Assembly: GCF_026686735.1 (NCBI RefSeq)
Contig: NZ_CP113432.1
Location: 3,647,001-3,711,000 of the forward strand
Source of the DNA: Pseudomonas triclosanedens
Lineage (GTDB): Bacteria; Pseudomonadota; Gammaproteobacteria; Pseudomonadales; Pseudomonadaceae
Direction: 5' to 3'
Length of the DNA stretch: 64,000 bases
This document shows, in pieces, positions 14,699 through 22,883 of this stretch. Position numbers and translations under genes: made by a program. Under the pieces are notes generated by a model that was not told the origin of the DNA, made no database searches, and saw nothing but the letters and a program-made list of their open reading frames with translations. Within the stretch, counting starts at the first letter, position 1, and each line of letters begins with the position of its first letter.

Positions 14699-14920
14699 TC
14701 AGCGGTGCGCCTCGATGTCCCCAGCAGTCACCCGCGCGGACAGCGAGCGAAGTGTCGCAGCCTGACGACGCAGCAGGTCTACCACCTCCGATACGTTTCC
14801 GCCCATCCGAGACGGTAGCTCAAGCACTGCGCCCTCAAGCACCAGCGCAGCCGCCTCCTGCTGAAACGAAAGCTCATCCAGCGTTACCCGCAATTCCTCG
14901 CTTGATCTGTTCGGCAGCAT
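14699..14920 (-). CDS. Small hypothetical helical protein
   Basis: 73 residues from the ATG at 14920, with AGGAG seven bases upstream. The start is followed by LPNRSSEELRVTLDELSFQQ and a second helix VSEVVDLLRRQAATLRSLSA. Length, acidity and amphipathic pattern suggest a coiled coil. It lies opposite to the flanking rightward genes, just upstream of the adenine methyltransferase. Function unknown. Confidence 0.55.
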   Translation of the reverse strand: MLPNRSSEELRVTLDELSFQQEAAALVLEGAVLELPSRMGGNVSEVVDLLRRQAATLRSLSARVTAGDIEAHR

Positions 14921-15017
14921 GGCGCGCTCCTTTGTGCTCCGACTTGATCCCTCAGCAATAAACCATACAGGCCGATCTCGCCAGCTTCGGCGCGGCGGCG
15001 CTCTACCTGGAGAAACC

Positions 15018-15899
15018 ATGATTCAGTCACCCGTGATCCGCTACCACGGGGGGAAGTTCAGGCTTGCGCCTTGGGTGATCAGCCACTTCCCGCCGCACAC
15101 CTGCTACGTCGAATCGTTCGGCGGCGCCGCCGGCGTGCTGATGCAGAAGGAGCGAGCCTACGCCAAGGTCTATAACGACCTGGACGGCGACATCGTGAAT
15201 CTCTTCCGCGTGCTCCAGCTCGAGGAGACACGCGAGCAACTGACCCGCCAACTCGTCCTCACACCGTATGCCCGTGGCGAGTTCGATCGTGCATGGGAGC
15301 CGACGGCGGACCCGGTGGAGCAGGCACGCCGCACGATCATCCGCGCACAGATGGGCTTTGGCTCGGCCGGCGCCACCAAGGGACGCACCGGCTTCCGCAT
15401 CGACACCAAGCGCCAATACGGCACAGCCCAGGCTCTATGGCAGGAGTACCCGGAGCAGGTGGCAGAGATTGGCCAGCGCCTGCAGGGCGTACTGATCGAA
15501 AACCGCCCGGCGATCGAGGTCATGAAGGCGCACGACGGGCCGGAAACCCTGCACTACGTCGATCCACCCTACGTATTCGCCACCAGGCACGCGAGCGCCA
15601 GCAGCCGGCAGTACTACCGGCACGAAATGGACGACGGCCAGCACCGCGATCTCCTCGACGAATTGCTCGAGCTAGAAGGAATGGTCGTGCTCTCCGGCTA
15701 CTCCAGCGAGATCTACCAGCGCCGGCTCGATGGCTGGTCGATGAACACCACCAACGCGCGCATCAGCGCCGCCCGCGGAACGGCCGTTCGCCAGGAATGC
15801 CTCTGGCTGAACCCGGCCTGCATGCGGGCGCTTAGCCAGATGGGTCTCGACTTCGGCGAGTACGACATCTTCAACGACACCAAGGAGCCCGCAGCATGA
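15018..15899 (+). CDS. D12-class N6-adenine DNA methyltransferase (Dam-like)
   Basis: 293 residues from the ATG at 15018 (GGAG six bases upstream). It shows the D12-class motif order: IRYHGGKFRLAPW (7-19), a motif I-type YVESFGGAAGVL (30-41), and the catalytic DPPY at 182-185, followed by the C-terminal Tyr/Trp-rich part. It transfers a methyl group from S-adenosylmethionine to adenine N6. Dam-type enzymes of this class usually recognise GATC, but the site is not visible from sequence. It overlaps the cytosine methyltransferase by four bases (ATGA). No restriction enzyme is adjacent, so protection or epigenetic roles are likely. Confidence 0.9.
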   Translation: MIQSPVIRYHGGKFRLAPWVISHFPPHTCYVESFGGAAGVLMQKERAYAKVYNDLDGDIVNLFRVLQLEETREQLTRQLVLTPYARGEFDRAWEPTADPVEQARRTIIRAQMGFGSAGATKGRTGFRIDTKRQYGTAQALWQEYPEQVAEIGQRLQGVLIENRPAIEVMKAHDGPETLHYVDPPYVFATRHASASSRQYYRHEMDDGQHRDLLDELLELEGMVVLSGYSSEIYQRRLDGWSMNTTNARISAARGTAVRQECLWLNPACMRALSQMGLDFGEYDIFNDTKEPAA

Positions 15900-17704
15900 T
15901 CAGCTACGGATCGGTATGCAGCGGCATCGAGGCCGCGAGCGTGGCCTGGCATCCGCTGGGATTTCGCGCCGATTGGTTCGCCGAGATCGAACCATTCCCC
16001 TGTGCCGTTCTCGCCCACCGTTGGCCAGACATCCAGAACCTGGGCGACATGACAATGCTCGCACGTCAGGTTCTGGCCGGAAAAATCCCCGCCCCGGAGG
16101 TGATGGTAGGAGGAACACCCTGCCAGGCATTCAGCGTCGCCGGCATGCGCGAAGGGCTGGCCGATCCGCGCGGCGCCCTCACCATAAAATACGTGGAGCT
16201 GCTCGATGCAATTGACCATGTTCGAACCCAGCGAGGCGAGCCAGCAGCGGCATGCCTCTGGGAAAACGTCCCCGGAGTCCTCTCCGACAAGGGCAACGCG
16301 TTCGGCTGCTTCCTCGGCGCCCTGGTGGGCGAATCCGAAGAACTTCAGCCGCCAGGGGGAAAATGGAAGGACGCTGGTTGTGTGTATGGACCCCGGCGAA
16401 CAGTCGCATGGCGGGTTCTGGATGCCCAATATTTCGGCCTGGCCCAACGACGCCGCCGTGTGTTCGTTGTCGCAAGTGCTCGAGCAGGATTCGATCCCGC
16501 CGCGGTACTTTTTGAGCGCGAAGGCGTGCGCCGGGATCATCCGCCGCGCCGAGGCGAGGGGCAAGACGTTGCCGGACACGCTCCTTTCGGCCCTTCGCTC
16601 CAGTGCGGCTGCGGCTACCTCTTCGGAATGAATCTGGGAGCCTGGGGCTGCCCGAACTGCGAGGGTGACGAAGGACCGGCAGTCGAGGTGCTGGCCGGCG
16701 TCCCTGCCTTCGGTGGCGAGAATCAGAGCCGGTCACTGTTCCAGGCCGGCGCCCTGACCGCGCACGGCGCCCGGAATGACTTCGCATCTGAGACGTTCTG
16801 TGTTGCGCCAACCCTGGCCGGAGGTGCCAGAAAATCTGGCGGATATAGCCTGGACGATATCCCTATGACAGCGGCCACCCTGCGCGCCCAGCACAATGCC
16901 AGTCTTCGCGCAGATAGCGACACCTACATCGTAGCCGGAACGCTCCAGGCGAACGGAAAGGCCGCCGGCAGCGCCACCCAGCAGGACGCCGAGTCCGGCC
17001 TGCTGGTGGTGCATGGAACGCAGGATCCTGATGTGGCCAGCGACTGCGCTCACGCGCTGGGCAGGAACCACGGTCAGGAGAATGCTGTTTTCGATCCGAA
17101 CCAGATCACCAGCGCGTCAAATCGCAGCCGGCCACAACCAGGCATTTGCCACACCCTTCCCGCCTCCAGCGCCGCACCAATTGCGTTCAGTTGCAAAGAC
17201 CACGGAGCGGACGCTGGCGAGATTGCGCCAACCCTTCGAGCAATGGGCCACGGCGGCAGCCATGCCAATGCCGGAGGGCAGGTTGCAATCTGCATTACCG
17301 GCGAGATCACCCACACCTTGAAGGCGGAAGGCTTCGACGCCAGCGAGGATGGAACTGGACGAGGACAGCCAATCGTCGCCCATGCAATCCAGGCCGGCGC
17401 ATTGCGCACCAACCCGGCAAGCGGTCCCGATGGCGTCGGCGTTCAGGCCGATCACGCCTACACCCTGGAGGCGCGGGCGGAGGTGCAAGCGGTGCAGGTA
17501 GCATCAGCAGTGCGTCGCCTCACCCCACGCGAGTGCGAGCGCCTCCAGGGCTTCCCCGACGACTACACACTGATCCCCTGGCGCGGGAAGCCGGCGGAGG
17601 AATGCCCAGACGGGCCGCGCTACAAGGCCATCGGGAACAGCAAGGCTATTCCCGTGGTGCGGTGGATTGGGCGGAGGCTTCTGGAGCAGCTGATCAGATA
17701 TTGA
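15896..17704 (+). CDS. C5-cytosine DNA methyltransferase with long target-recognition insert
   Basis: 602 residues. Motifs: I VCSGIEAA (7-14), IV GGTPCQAFS with catalytic Cys76, VI ENV (123-125), VIII QRRRRVF (184-190), IX RRLTPRECERLQGF (540-553) and X YKAIGNS (576-582). Between VIII and IX lies an unusually long variable region of about 330 residues, with CGCGYLF...CPNC (residues 237-255) as a possible zinc site and repeated (A/H)TL(R/K/Q/A) modules, for example PTLAGGARKSGG, ATLRAQHN, GTLQANG, PTLRAMGHGG and HTLKAEGFDASEDG. Predicted to methylate one or more cytosine sites for anti-restriction. It overlaps the adenine methyltransferase start-to-end by ATGA and ends overlapping a convergent gene. 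Confidence 0.9.
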   Translation: MISYGSVCSGIEAASVAWHPLGFRADWFAEIEPFPCAVLAHRWPDIQNLGDMTMLARQVLAGKIPAPEVMVGGTPCQAFSVAGMREGLADPRGALTIKYVELLDAIDHVRTQRGEPAAACLWENVPGVLSDKGNAFGCFLGALVGESEELQPPGGKWKDAGCVYGPRRTVAWRVLDAQYFGLAQRRRRVFVVASARAGFDPAAVLFEREGVRRDHPPRRGEGQDVAGHAPFGPSLQCGCGYLFGMNLGAWGCPNCEGDEGPAVEVLAGVPAFGGENQSRSLFQAGALTAHGARNDFASETFCVAPTLAGGARKSGGYSLDDIPMTAATLRAQHNASLRADSDTYIVAGTLQANGKAAGSATQQDAESGLLVVHGTQDPDVASDCAHALGRNHGQENAVFDPNQITSASNRSRPQPGICHTLPASSAAPIAFSCKDHGADAGEIAPTLRAMGHGGSHANAGGQVAICITGEITHTLKAEGFDASEDGTGRGQPIVAHAIQAGALRTNPASGPDGVGVQADHAYTLEARAEVQAVQVASAVRRLTPRECERLQGFPDDYTLIPWRGKPAEECPDGPRYKAIGNSKAIPVVRWIGRRLLEQLIRY

Positions 17705-18023
17705 CGCCGTAGTGCTTCAGCGCCCATGTGATAGCAATGAGGATAACGCCACCGATTACTGTGGCGATCACCTGAATGGATGTTTCGCGGTACCAGGGCT
17801 TCTTCTGCTCTGCCGGAACGGTAACAGGTGCTGGCTCTGTAGGGATCTGCCGGATGCCGGTGAAGCGCACCTGCTCTGGGGCTCCGTACTCATTTCCCTC
17901 GATTTCCGCGATTCGCAGATCAGAACTGAACCCGCAGTCGGTGAAATGAATATCCCTGGCAGGTCCGGTGATTTTTATTGCGGCCGGAATCTCGCCAGCC
18001 TTGCTCTTGTCGTGCTTGTCCAT
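17694..18023 (-). CDS. Hypothetical C-tail-anchored membrane protein
   Basis: 109 residues beginning MDKHDKSKAGEIPAAIKITG, a soluble N-terminal part, then a single hydrophobic segment near the C-terminus (QVIATVIGGVILIAITWALK, about residues 84-103) and a short YGVNI tail. It converges on the cytosine methyltransferase and overlaps its 3' end by 11 bases. No known family. Confidence 0.6.
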   Translation of the reverse strand: MDKHDKSKAGEIPAAIKITGPARDIHFTDCGFSSDLRIAEIEGNEYGAPEQVRFTGIRQIPTEPAPVTVPAEQKKPWYRETSIQVIATVIGGVILIAITWALKHYGVNI

Positions 18024-18109
18024 CTGACACCTTCGGTTAAGGGCGCCATCCTTGCGCTGTTGAGGTCAACACAACCTACCCCACTCCATGCCATTGCGCC
18101 ACTACGGCA

Positions 18110-18328
18110 TCAGGTCGCAACGACCTCACCGGCCTTGACCTTGTTTGCCAGGGCATTCGCCTTGTCGACGCACTCGTGCACCAGGCCCACCGCCTGCATC
18201 AGCACTTCAACCTGCTCCTCCGGCAGCGTCTTCACCACCTGCCAGATCACGTGGGCAGCTTCCTCACCCATGTGCGCAATGTCCAGCAGCTCTCTCCGTA
18301 GCTGCTGATTCGCCCGACTCATGCCCAT
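18110..18328 (-). CDS. Small hypothetical helical phage protein
   Basis: 72 residues from the ATG at 18328, preceded by GAGGAG at seven bases. A longer start (18406) runs through an intergenic region. The sequence MGMSRANQQLRRELLDIAHM, then HVIWQVVKTLPEEQVEVLMQ, is mostly amphipathic helix. It is leftward, with a divergent gene starting at 18405. Function unknown. Confidence 0.6.
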   Translation of the reverse strand: MGMSRANQQLRRELLDIAHMGEEAAHVIWQVVKTLPEEQVEVLMQAVGLVHECVDKANALANKVKAGEVVAT

Positions 18329-18404
18329 GCCGACTCTCCTCATCACCGGAGCCCCAGCATACCCCCAACATTTACTAGCGCCACTACGGCGCGAGGACGA
18401 AGTC

Positions 18405-19001
18405 ATGTCTGAAAAACCGCTGAAGGCCTACCACGTAGGCGAAGGCTCCGAAGGCGAGCATGTGATCGTCTTCGCCACCAGTGGCGCCGCGGGGCGCCGG
18501 CAGGGCGGCAACGAATTGAACCTGGAGTTCGAGGAAGTCCAGTTCTGCCGTCGCGCGCCGTGGGCAGATGAGTTCGCTGGCCAGCGTTTCATTCCCGCCA
18601 AGGCCTACCACGACAACGGCTGGTGGTTGTTCTGCAACCACTGCGAAACCCGGCTCTATGAAGACGCCGAGGATGACGACGGCAACTGCAGGGAGCTCGT
18701 CTACGACGGGCAGCACGCCTACTGCGACCAGGGCTGCAAGGATACCCATGAGCAGGACATCGCCAATGCCAATGCGAAAGGTGAAGCCTTCAAGGCAAAG
18801 GCCCTGCAGGAGCGCCCGTACCTGACCTTCACGAAATGGAGCATCGGCTGGCCGCGCATCACACAGAGCGCGGAGTACACGTTCCCCGGCGGCAAGTACG
18901 GCGGCTCAGTCCGGGATGAAGGCGACGGCCAGCTGAATTGGTACATCGCCCAGGCAGATCAGGAAGCCTGGAACGCCTTCCGGGCTCAGCAAGCCGCCTG
19001 A
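18405..19001 (+). CDS. Hypothetical protein with zinc-ligand-like cysteines
   Basis: 198 residues from the ATG at 18405 (GAGGA nine bases upstream). The N-terminal part has a beta-rich look (KAYHVGEGSEGEHVIVFATS). The middle carries FCNHCETRLY (about 85-94) and AYCDQGCKD (about 112-120), spacing suited to a metal site. The C-terminus, with YIAQADQEAWNAFRAQQ, is acidic and helical. The family is not recognised; its place among phage accessory genes suggests a prophage cargo gene. Confidence 0.6.
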   Translation: MSEKPLKAYHVGEGSEGEHVIVFATSGAAGRRQGGNELNLEFEEVQFCRRAPWADEFAGQRFIPAKAYHDNGWWLFCNHCETRLYEDAEDDDGNCRELVYDGQHAYCDQGCKDTHEQDIANANAKGEAFKAKALQERPYLTFTKWSIGWPRITQSAEYTFPGGKYGGSVRDEGDGQLNWYIAQADQEAWNAFRAQQAA

Positions 19002-19023
19002 CCCTCCGCAACTGAGGTGGTCG

Positions 19024-19281
19024 TCACCTACGCAGCAAGGCCTGGCGGGCGCACGACGAATCTGCCGGGGATGATGGAGCTGCACCAATGGCACCGCCTC
19101 CAAAGATGAACTCGCGCAGGGCCTTCTCTTCAGTTTCGGTGAGCCGCCGAGACAGGCTTAGCTCTGTGGCAGAGCGTAATTCATTCAGCCTTTTGATCTG
19201 GGGCATTGCAAACACCGCGAGAACTTGGTCGCGGCGATTGTATGGATCCGCAGGTGGACTTCCACCCGACTCAAGTCGCAT
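19024..19281 (-). CDS. Short hypothetical ORF, weak support
   Basis: Up to 85 residues from the ATG at 19281, leftward. The plausible part is MPQIKRLNELRSATELSLSR, then LTETEEKALREFIFGGGAIG, a helix with a hydrophobic end; the rest has skewed composition. No convincing ribosome site was seen. The 445-base stretch 19002-19447 otherwise holds only this frame and GC-rich spacer before the DUF4406 gene. Confidence 0.35.
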   Translation of the reverse strand: MRLESGGSPPADPYNRRDQVLAVFAMPQIKRLNELRSATELSLSRRLTETEEKALREFIFGGGAIGAAPSSPADSSCARQALLRR

Positions 19282-19447
19282 TTGGGCAACTTGCACCACG
19301 AATAGCGACGAACGGCGCTGATAGCCGCAATTCAGGCATACCCACCCCGCCGATGAAGCATCGCCCGATGCCGACGGGGCGGGCAGACCGTCTCAGTAGA
19401 CCCCACACCCTCAACTAGTTCCGCGCCAGCAGGCGCAAGGACACCAC

Positions 19448-19906
19448 ATGCACCCCATCATCTACGTCGCCGGCCCTTACCGGGCGCCGGATCGGGCAGC
19501 TATTGCCCGCAACATCGAGTCCGCCGGCCGCTTGGGCGCCTACGTCTGCACCCTGGGCTGGTTCCCGATCATCCCGCACATGAACACCGCCAACATGGAG
19601 CAGGACTTGCCGAAACTGGGCGACGAGTTCTGGCTGCGCGGCACGATGGCGCTGATGGAGCGTTGCGACGCGGTGGTCCTGGCACCGGGATGGCAGCGCT
19701 CCGAGGGCACGCTGGTAGAAATCGCGCGGGCCGAGGAAATGCGGTTGCCGATTTACCGAGCCGCCGACCTGGTGCCCCGGGCGGAGACGTTCATCCAGTG
19801 GCGGAAGGCAATGGAGGCCAGTCGAACCCGGCACATTCCCGCGGGCTCATGGAGCTCCCGCCCGAGTGGGACGCCTGCGCGCCTACGGAAACGCCATCAA
19901 CATTGA
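19448..19906 (+). CDS. DUF4406 protein (nucleoside 2-deoxyribosyltransferase-like fold), altered C-terminus
   Basis: 152 residues. IIYVAGPYRAPDRAAIARNI (4-23) and the later DAVVLAPGWQRSEGTLVEIA (about 75-95) are the DUF4406 pattern, a Rossmann-like fold related to nucleoside deoxyribosyltransferases. Enzymatic activity is unproven. The family part ends near residue 125; the last 25 residues (TRHIPAGSWSSRPSGTPARL) overlap, out of frame, a decayed cytosine methyltransferase end, implying that a deletion joined the two genes. Confidence 0.75.
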   Translation: MHPIIYVAGPYRAPDRAAIARNIESAGRLGAYVCTLGWFPIIPHMNTANMEQDLPKLGDEFWLRGTMALMERCDAVVLAPGWQRSEGTLVEIARAEEMRLPIYRAADLVPRAETFIQWRKAMEASRTRHIPAGSWSSRPSGTPARLRKRHQH

Positions 19907-19952
19907 AGCGGCGTCGCAGTTCATAGGCGCCTACCTTGAAACATCAACCTGA
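19836..19952 (+). pseudogene. Remnant of a second C5-cytosine methyltransferase (C-terminus only)
   Basis: Read in the frame starting at 19836, 38 codons give FPRAHGAPARVGRLRAYGNA, then INIEAASQFIGAYLETST and a stop. This is the final motif X region of phage cytosine methyltransferases (RLxAYGNAI). It has no start and lies mostly inside the out-of-frame end of the DUF4406 gene, so it is a deletion scar rather than a gene. Confidence 0.65.
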
Positions 19953-20016
19953 GAACTACGACGCGGCCACCATCGGGTGGCGTCTTCATCTACCTAACCA
20001 GGCAGGTGCGGACGGT

Positions 20017-20472
20017 TTAGGCCAGTCCTACCCCGAACACCTTTCGCGCCTTCAAGCCATCACGCACTCCCATGTAGGCGAGGAAAGTGCTACCGAATGC
20101 CCAGAGGAGTCCCGCACCGATGCCATTACTGGAGTAACCGCCGTAAATGGCGGCAGGAATGACAAGCACACACCCCCAAATAAAGGCATACACAAACCAT
20201 CCGGCAAAAATCTTGGCCTTGCTCGTAACCAAAACCTCTCCATCTTCTACAAGCTGGACCGCGTACAAGTAGTGCCCTGTGAACATTCCCTTGGCCAGTG
20301 AGAGCCGAACGTTCTTGCCAACCCTTAGGAACGATCCGAGGTAGTTGTCGCACGAAACGCTACGAATACGCTTTCCACCAATCTTGATGAACTCATAGTG
20401 GTTCGCCTCACCGTCAACGTTGTGCCCGCCGCCAACTTCCTCGATCACGCCCTCAAGCGTTACTACACCCAT
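20017..20472 (-). CDS. Hypothetical membrane protein with N-terminal beta domain
   Basis: 151 residues. The first 85 look like a small beta-rich domain (VTLEGVIEEVGGGHNVDGEA, then RIRSVSCDNYLGSFLRVGKN and VRLSLAKGMF). Two membrane segments follow (FVYAFIWGCVLVIPAAIYGG and LLWAFGSTFLAYMGV), with a basic tail. It resembles proteins with a cytoplasmic OB/SH3-like domain and a membrane hairpin but I do not know the family. It is leftward, flanked by intergenic DNA. Confidence 0.6.
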   Translation of the reverse strand: MGVVTLEGVIEEVGGGHNVDGEANHYEFIKIGGKRIRSVSCDNYLGSFLRVGKNVRLSLAKGMFTGHYLYAVQLVEDGEVLVTSKAKIFAGWFVYAFIWGCVLVIPAAIYGGYSSNGIGAGLLWAFGSTFLAYMGVRDGLKARKVFGVGLA

Positions 20473-20840
20473 ACGACTCCCTTATCCCTTAGGCTAGCGC
20501 CATCATGTTGTGGTGCGATGATGGCGGATTCTAGGGGCAGAAGGCCACTACAGGGAAGTATTGGACTGAGTCGAGGCACTTGGCAGGCCATCCCTGATGG
20601 CTGAAATCCTTCGCACCGGGCCATCCGAACCTACCCGAACTGTGCCAGCTCGGCCACTAACGCTGCTTGCCGTTCTCGAAGCTCCCATCGACAAACCAAG
20701 GCCGCGGTTTCTTCTTGCGCTTCTTCCCTGACTTCTCTTGAGGCTTGGCCTTTGCCTTGGACGGTTTCTTTTTCGAGTAGAAGCCGGCCAAAGCCTCGTC
20801 AGTTGTTGAAGGAGTTGGCGAAGCATGGGGGCTTCGCTTC
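20473..20840 (-). other. Gap with a lysine-rich orphan reading frame, no confident gene
   Basis: This 368-base stretch has no gene with a convincing start. In one leftward frame, ending at TAG 20659-20657, codons give a Lys-rich segment, GFYSKKKPSKAKAKPQEKSG, ending PRPWFVDGSFENGKQR, which looks like a natural nucleic-acid-binding tail but lacks an ATG. It may be a damaged or misassigned gene following the 20841-21320 gene. Confidence 0.35.
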
Positions 20841-21320
20841 CTACAGCCCCATGTCGTGGTAATCCCGGCAATACTGGCCTTGGTCGTACTTAGTTATGCC
20901 GTAGGGCGATCCTGGATGTTTGTGCACACATTTACCTCGAGCATCAGGCTTTACATACAAGTCCGGACTTACAGGATGAGGCACTCGAGGGCCCGTCCAA
21001 TAAACACAGCTAGCGCATCGGTGCTTGGTATAGGCCGATCCTATCTTTATGTGCCGTAGGGTGAACCCTGTGAGCTCAGTCGACGGATCACGCTCTGGGC
21101 GGTAAGAGCTCTTCTTAGGCGCGGGATCACTTGAACTACGTGTCAAGGGCTTTGTTTTCGGCCGAGACTGGTAGTCAGCGCTCGAACTTGTACTCGGTCG
21201 ATCAGTTGGTCGCCTCTTAATAGTCGGCTGTTCCGGAGGTGGCTTTGTGGCTTGGTCCCAAATGGCCCATCCAACGATGAGAACACCACACCCAACTGCG
21301 AACATCGTTCCAAGTTCCAT
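20841..21320 (-). CDS. Hypothetical protein: membrane anchor, Ser/Pro linker, Cys-rich end
   Basis: 159 residues from the ATG at 21320 (GGAGAG eight bases upstream). Residues 3-20 (LGTMFAVGCGVLIVGWAIW) form a membrane anchor. They are followed by a Pro/Ser/Thr/Lys-rich linker of about 70 residues and a compact C-terminal part with CASCVYW, then GKCVHK and QYCRDYH, a spacing that could bind metal or form disulfides. The family is unknown. Confidence 0.6.
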   Translation of the reverse strand: MELGTMFAVGCGVLIVGWAIWDQATKPPPEQPTIKRRPTDRPSTSSSADYQSRPKTKPLTRSSSDPAPKKSSYRPERDPSTELTGFTLRHIKIGSAYTKHRCASCVYWTGPRVPHPVSPDLYVKPDARGKCVHKHPGSPYGITKYDQGQYCRDYHDMGL

Positions 21321-21444
21321 TTGAAGCCTCTCCGTTCCATTTCCCAATCGCCGCCGATATTACCCATAGCGGCGCCAGTCTCGATACAACCAACCGAACT
21401 TTCCCAACCCCGCCGGCCAGCGCCGGCGCGATGAGGTATTGCCA

Positions 21445-21681
21445 ATGGAAACCCCATCCGAGTTCCTCTCGAGCGAGGAGCTGACCGCCATGATCGGCGC
21501 CCCTTCGGCCAGGAAGCAGATTCGCTGGCTTGCGGATCACGGCTGGAAATACGAACTGAATGCAGCGAGCAAGCCGATTGTTGGCCGCATCTATGCCCGG
21601 CTGAAGCTCGCCGGCGTCAAGCCGAATGGCATCAATGCCACGGAGCAACCGTGGACCCTGGACTTGTCGAAGGTGAGCTAA
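21445..21681 (+). CDS. DUF4224 protein, Xis-like partner of the integrase
   Basis: 78 residues from the ATG at 21445 (GAGG eight bases upstream; a TTG reading at 21439 is less likely). METPSEFLSSEELTAMIGAP then KQIRWLADHGWKYELNAASK is the DUF4224 pattern, found next to tyrosine integrases in Pseudomonas and other proteobacterial prophages. The small winged-helix-like fold suggests a recombination directionality factor, as inferred from position. It ends two bases before the integrase start. Confidence 0.8.
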   Translation: METPSEFLSSEELTAMIGAPSARKQIRWLADHGWKYELNAASKPIVGRIYARLKLAGVKPNGINATEQPWTLDLSKVS

Positions 21682-21683
21682 AG

Positions 21684-22763
21684 ATGCGCCCCAAGGGACC
21701 TGGAAACAGGGATTTGCCGCCCAGAATGATTCGCCGGGTGCGTAAGTTGAAATCCGGAAAGGTCTGGGTCGGCTACTTCTACAACCAGACGACCAAGGAA
21801 GGCGACGGGAAGCCCAAGCAGCGGGAAATCCCGCTCGGCAGTGATCTGGATGAGGCGAAGGCGGAGTGGGCCAGGCTGGAACGGACTACCCTGCCTAAGT
21901 CTACGAAGCTGCTGGGTGAGGTGTTCGATCGCTATGAGGCGGAGATTGTCCCGACCAAGGCGCCACGCACCCAGAAGGACAACCTGCTGTCACTCCGGCA
22001 GATCCGGAAAGCCTTCTCCGCTGCACCAATCGAGGCGGTCACACCGCAAACCATTGCCCAGTACCGCGACAAGCGCACCGCAAAAGTCCGGGCGAATCGT
22101 GAAATCACCCTGCTGTCCCACATCTACAACATCGCCAGGGAGTGGGGGATCACCACGATTGAGAACCCCTGCAAGGGCGTCCGGAAGAACAAGGAAACGC
22201 CCCGCGACTTCTACGCCCGCGACGAGGTCTGGAATGCCGTTTACGCCCAGGCCTGCATCGAGCTGCGCGATGCAATGGACCTTGCCTACCTGACCGCTCA
22301 GCGACCGAGCGATGTGTTAATCGCCCGCGCGCCGGATATCGACGGCGACTTTCTCAGCGTCTCCCAGGGAAAAACGTCGAAGAAGCTGCGTATCCGCCTG
22401 GTCAACGCGGCCGGCAAGACCGATCTCGGCATCCTGATTGACCGTCTGCTTCAGCAACGTAAGGACCGTAACGTTGTTGGCCCCTACCTGGTCACCACAC
22501 CTGATGGGCGGCGGCTCACCGCCTCGATGCTGCGAATTCGGTTCGATGAAGCACGGCTGGCGGCAGCCAAGGTGGCGCTGGAGAATCTGGACGAGACGCT
22601 GGCCGCGGCAATTCGGCAGTTTCAATTCCGCGACATCCGCCCCAAGGCCGCGTCTGAAATTGACGACCTGGGGCGCGCGTCGAAGCTGCTCGGTCATACC
22701 GACAAACGTATCACCGAAACGGTGTACCGACGCGTCGGCGAAGTAGTTGACCCGACCCGATAG
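21684..22763 (+). CDS. int: Tyrosine recombinase (phage integrase)
   Basis: 359 residues from the ATG at 21684 (AAGGTGAG upstream). It has an N-terminal arm-type domain, a SAM-like core-binding domain (about 65-150) and a C-terminal catalytic domain: Arg in LTAQRPSDVL, box II RDIRPKAASEI, then LLGHTDKRITETVYRR with the Tyr nucleophile. The usual box II histidine (HxxR) is replaced by Arg here, a substitution seen in several prophage integrases. It integrates the phage at the tRNA-Ser gene 120 bases away. Confidence 0.95.
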   Translation: MRPKGPGNRDLPPRMIRRVRKLKSGKVWVGYFYNQTTKEGDGKPKQREIPLGSDLDEAKAEWARLERTTLPKSTKLLGEVFDRYEAEIVPTKAPRTQKDNLLSLRQIRKAFSAAPIEAVTPQTIAQYRDKRTAKVRANREITLLSHIYNIAREWGITTIENPCKGVRKNKETPRDFYARDEVWNAVYAQACIELRDAMDLAYLTAQRPSDVLIARAPDIDGDFLSVSQGKTSKKLRIRLVNAAGKTDLGILIDRLLQQRKDRNVVGPYLVTTPDGRRLTASMLRIRFDEARLAAAKVALENLDETLAAAIRQFQFRDIRPKAASEIDDLGRASKLLGHTDKRITETVYRRVGEVVDPTR

Positions 22764-22769
22764 GGGGTC

Positions 22770-22801
22770 ATTACGGAAATCTCCGAGCCGATTACGGAAA
22801 T
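22770..22801 (+). repeat. Two ATTACGGAAAT repeats, possible integrase arm sites
   Basis: ATTACGGAAAT occurs at 22770-22780 and 22791-22801, start-to-start 21 bases (two DNA turns), between the integrase stop and the tRNA. That spacing and place fit arm-type integrase sites. Confidence 0.4.
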
Positions 22802-22845
22802 GCAATCTCCTAACAGCTTCTCGAATACTCAAACGCCAGAAACGC

Positions 22846-22870
22846 GAAAGCCCCGCAGTACGGGGCTTTC
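22846..22870. terminator. Hairpin between integrase and tRNA-Ser
   Basis: GAAAGCCCCG pairs with CGGGGCTTTC around CAGTA (22846-22870). It could terminate the tRNA transcript leftward or the integrase transcript rightward. Confidence 0.55.
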
Positions 22871-22883
22871 AGCGTATTCAATA

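Noticed and set aside
18321..18404. Extended N-terminus for the gene at 18405
   Set aside because: The upstream start overlaps the divergent gene's start region and has no ribosome site; 18405 has one.
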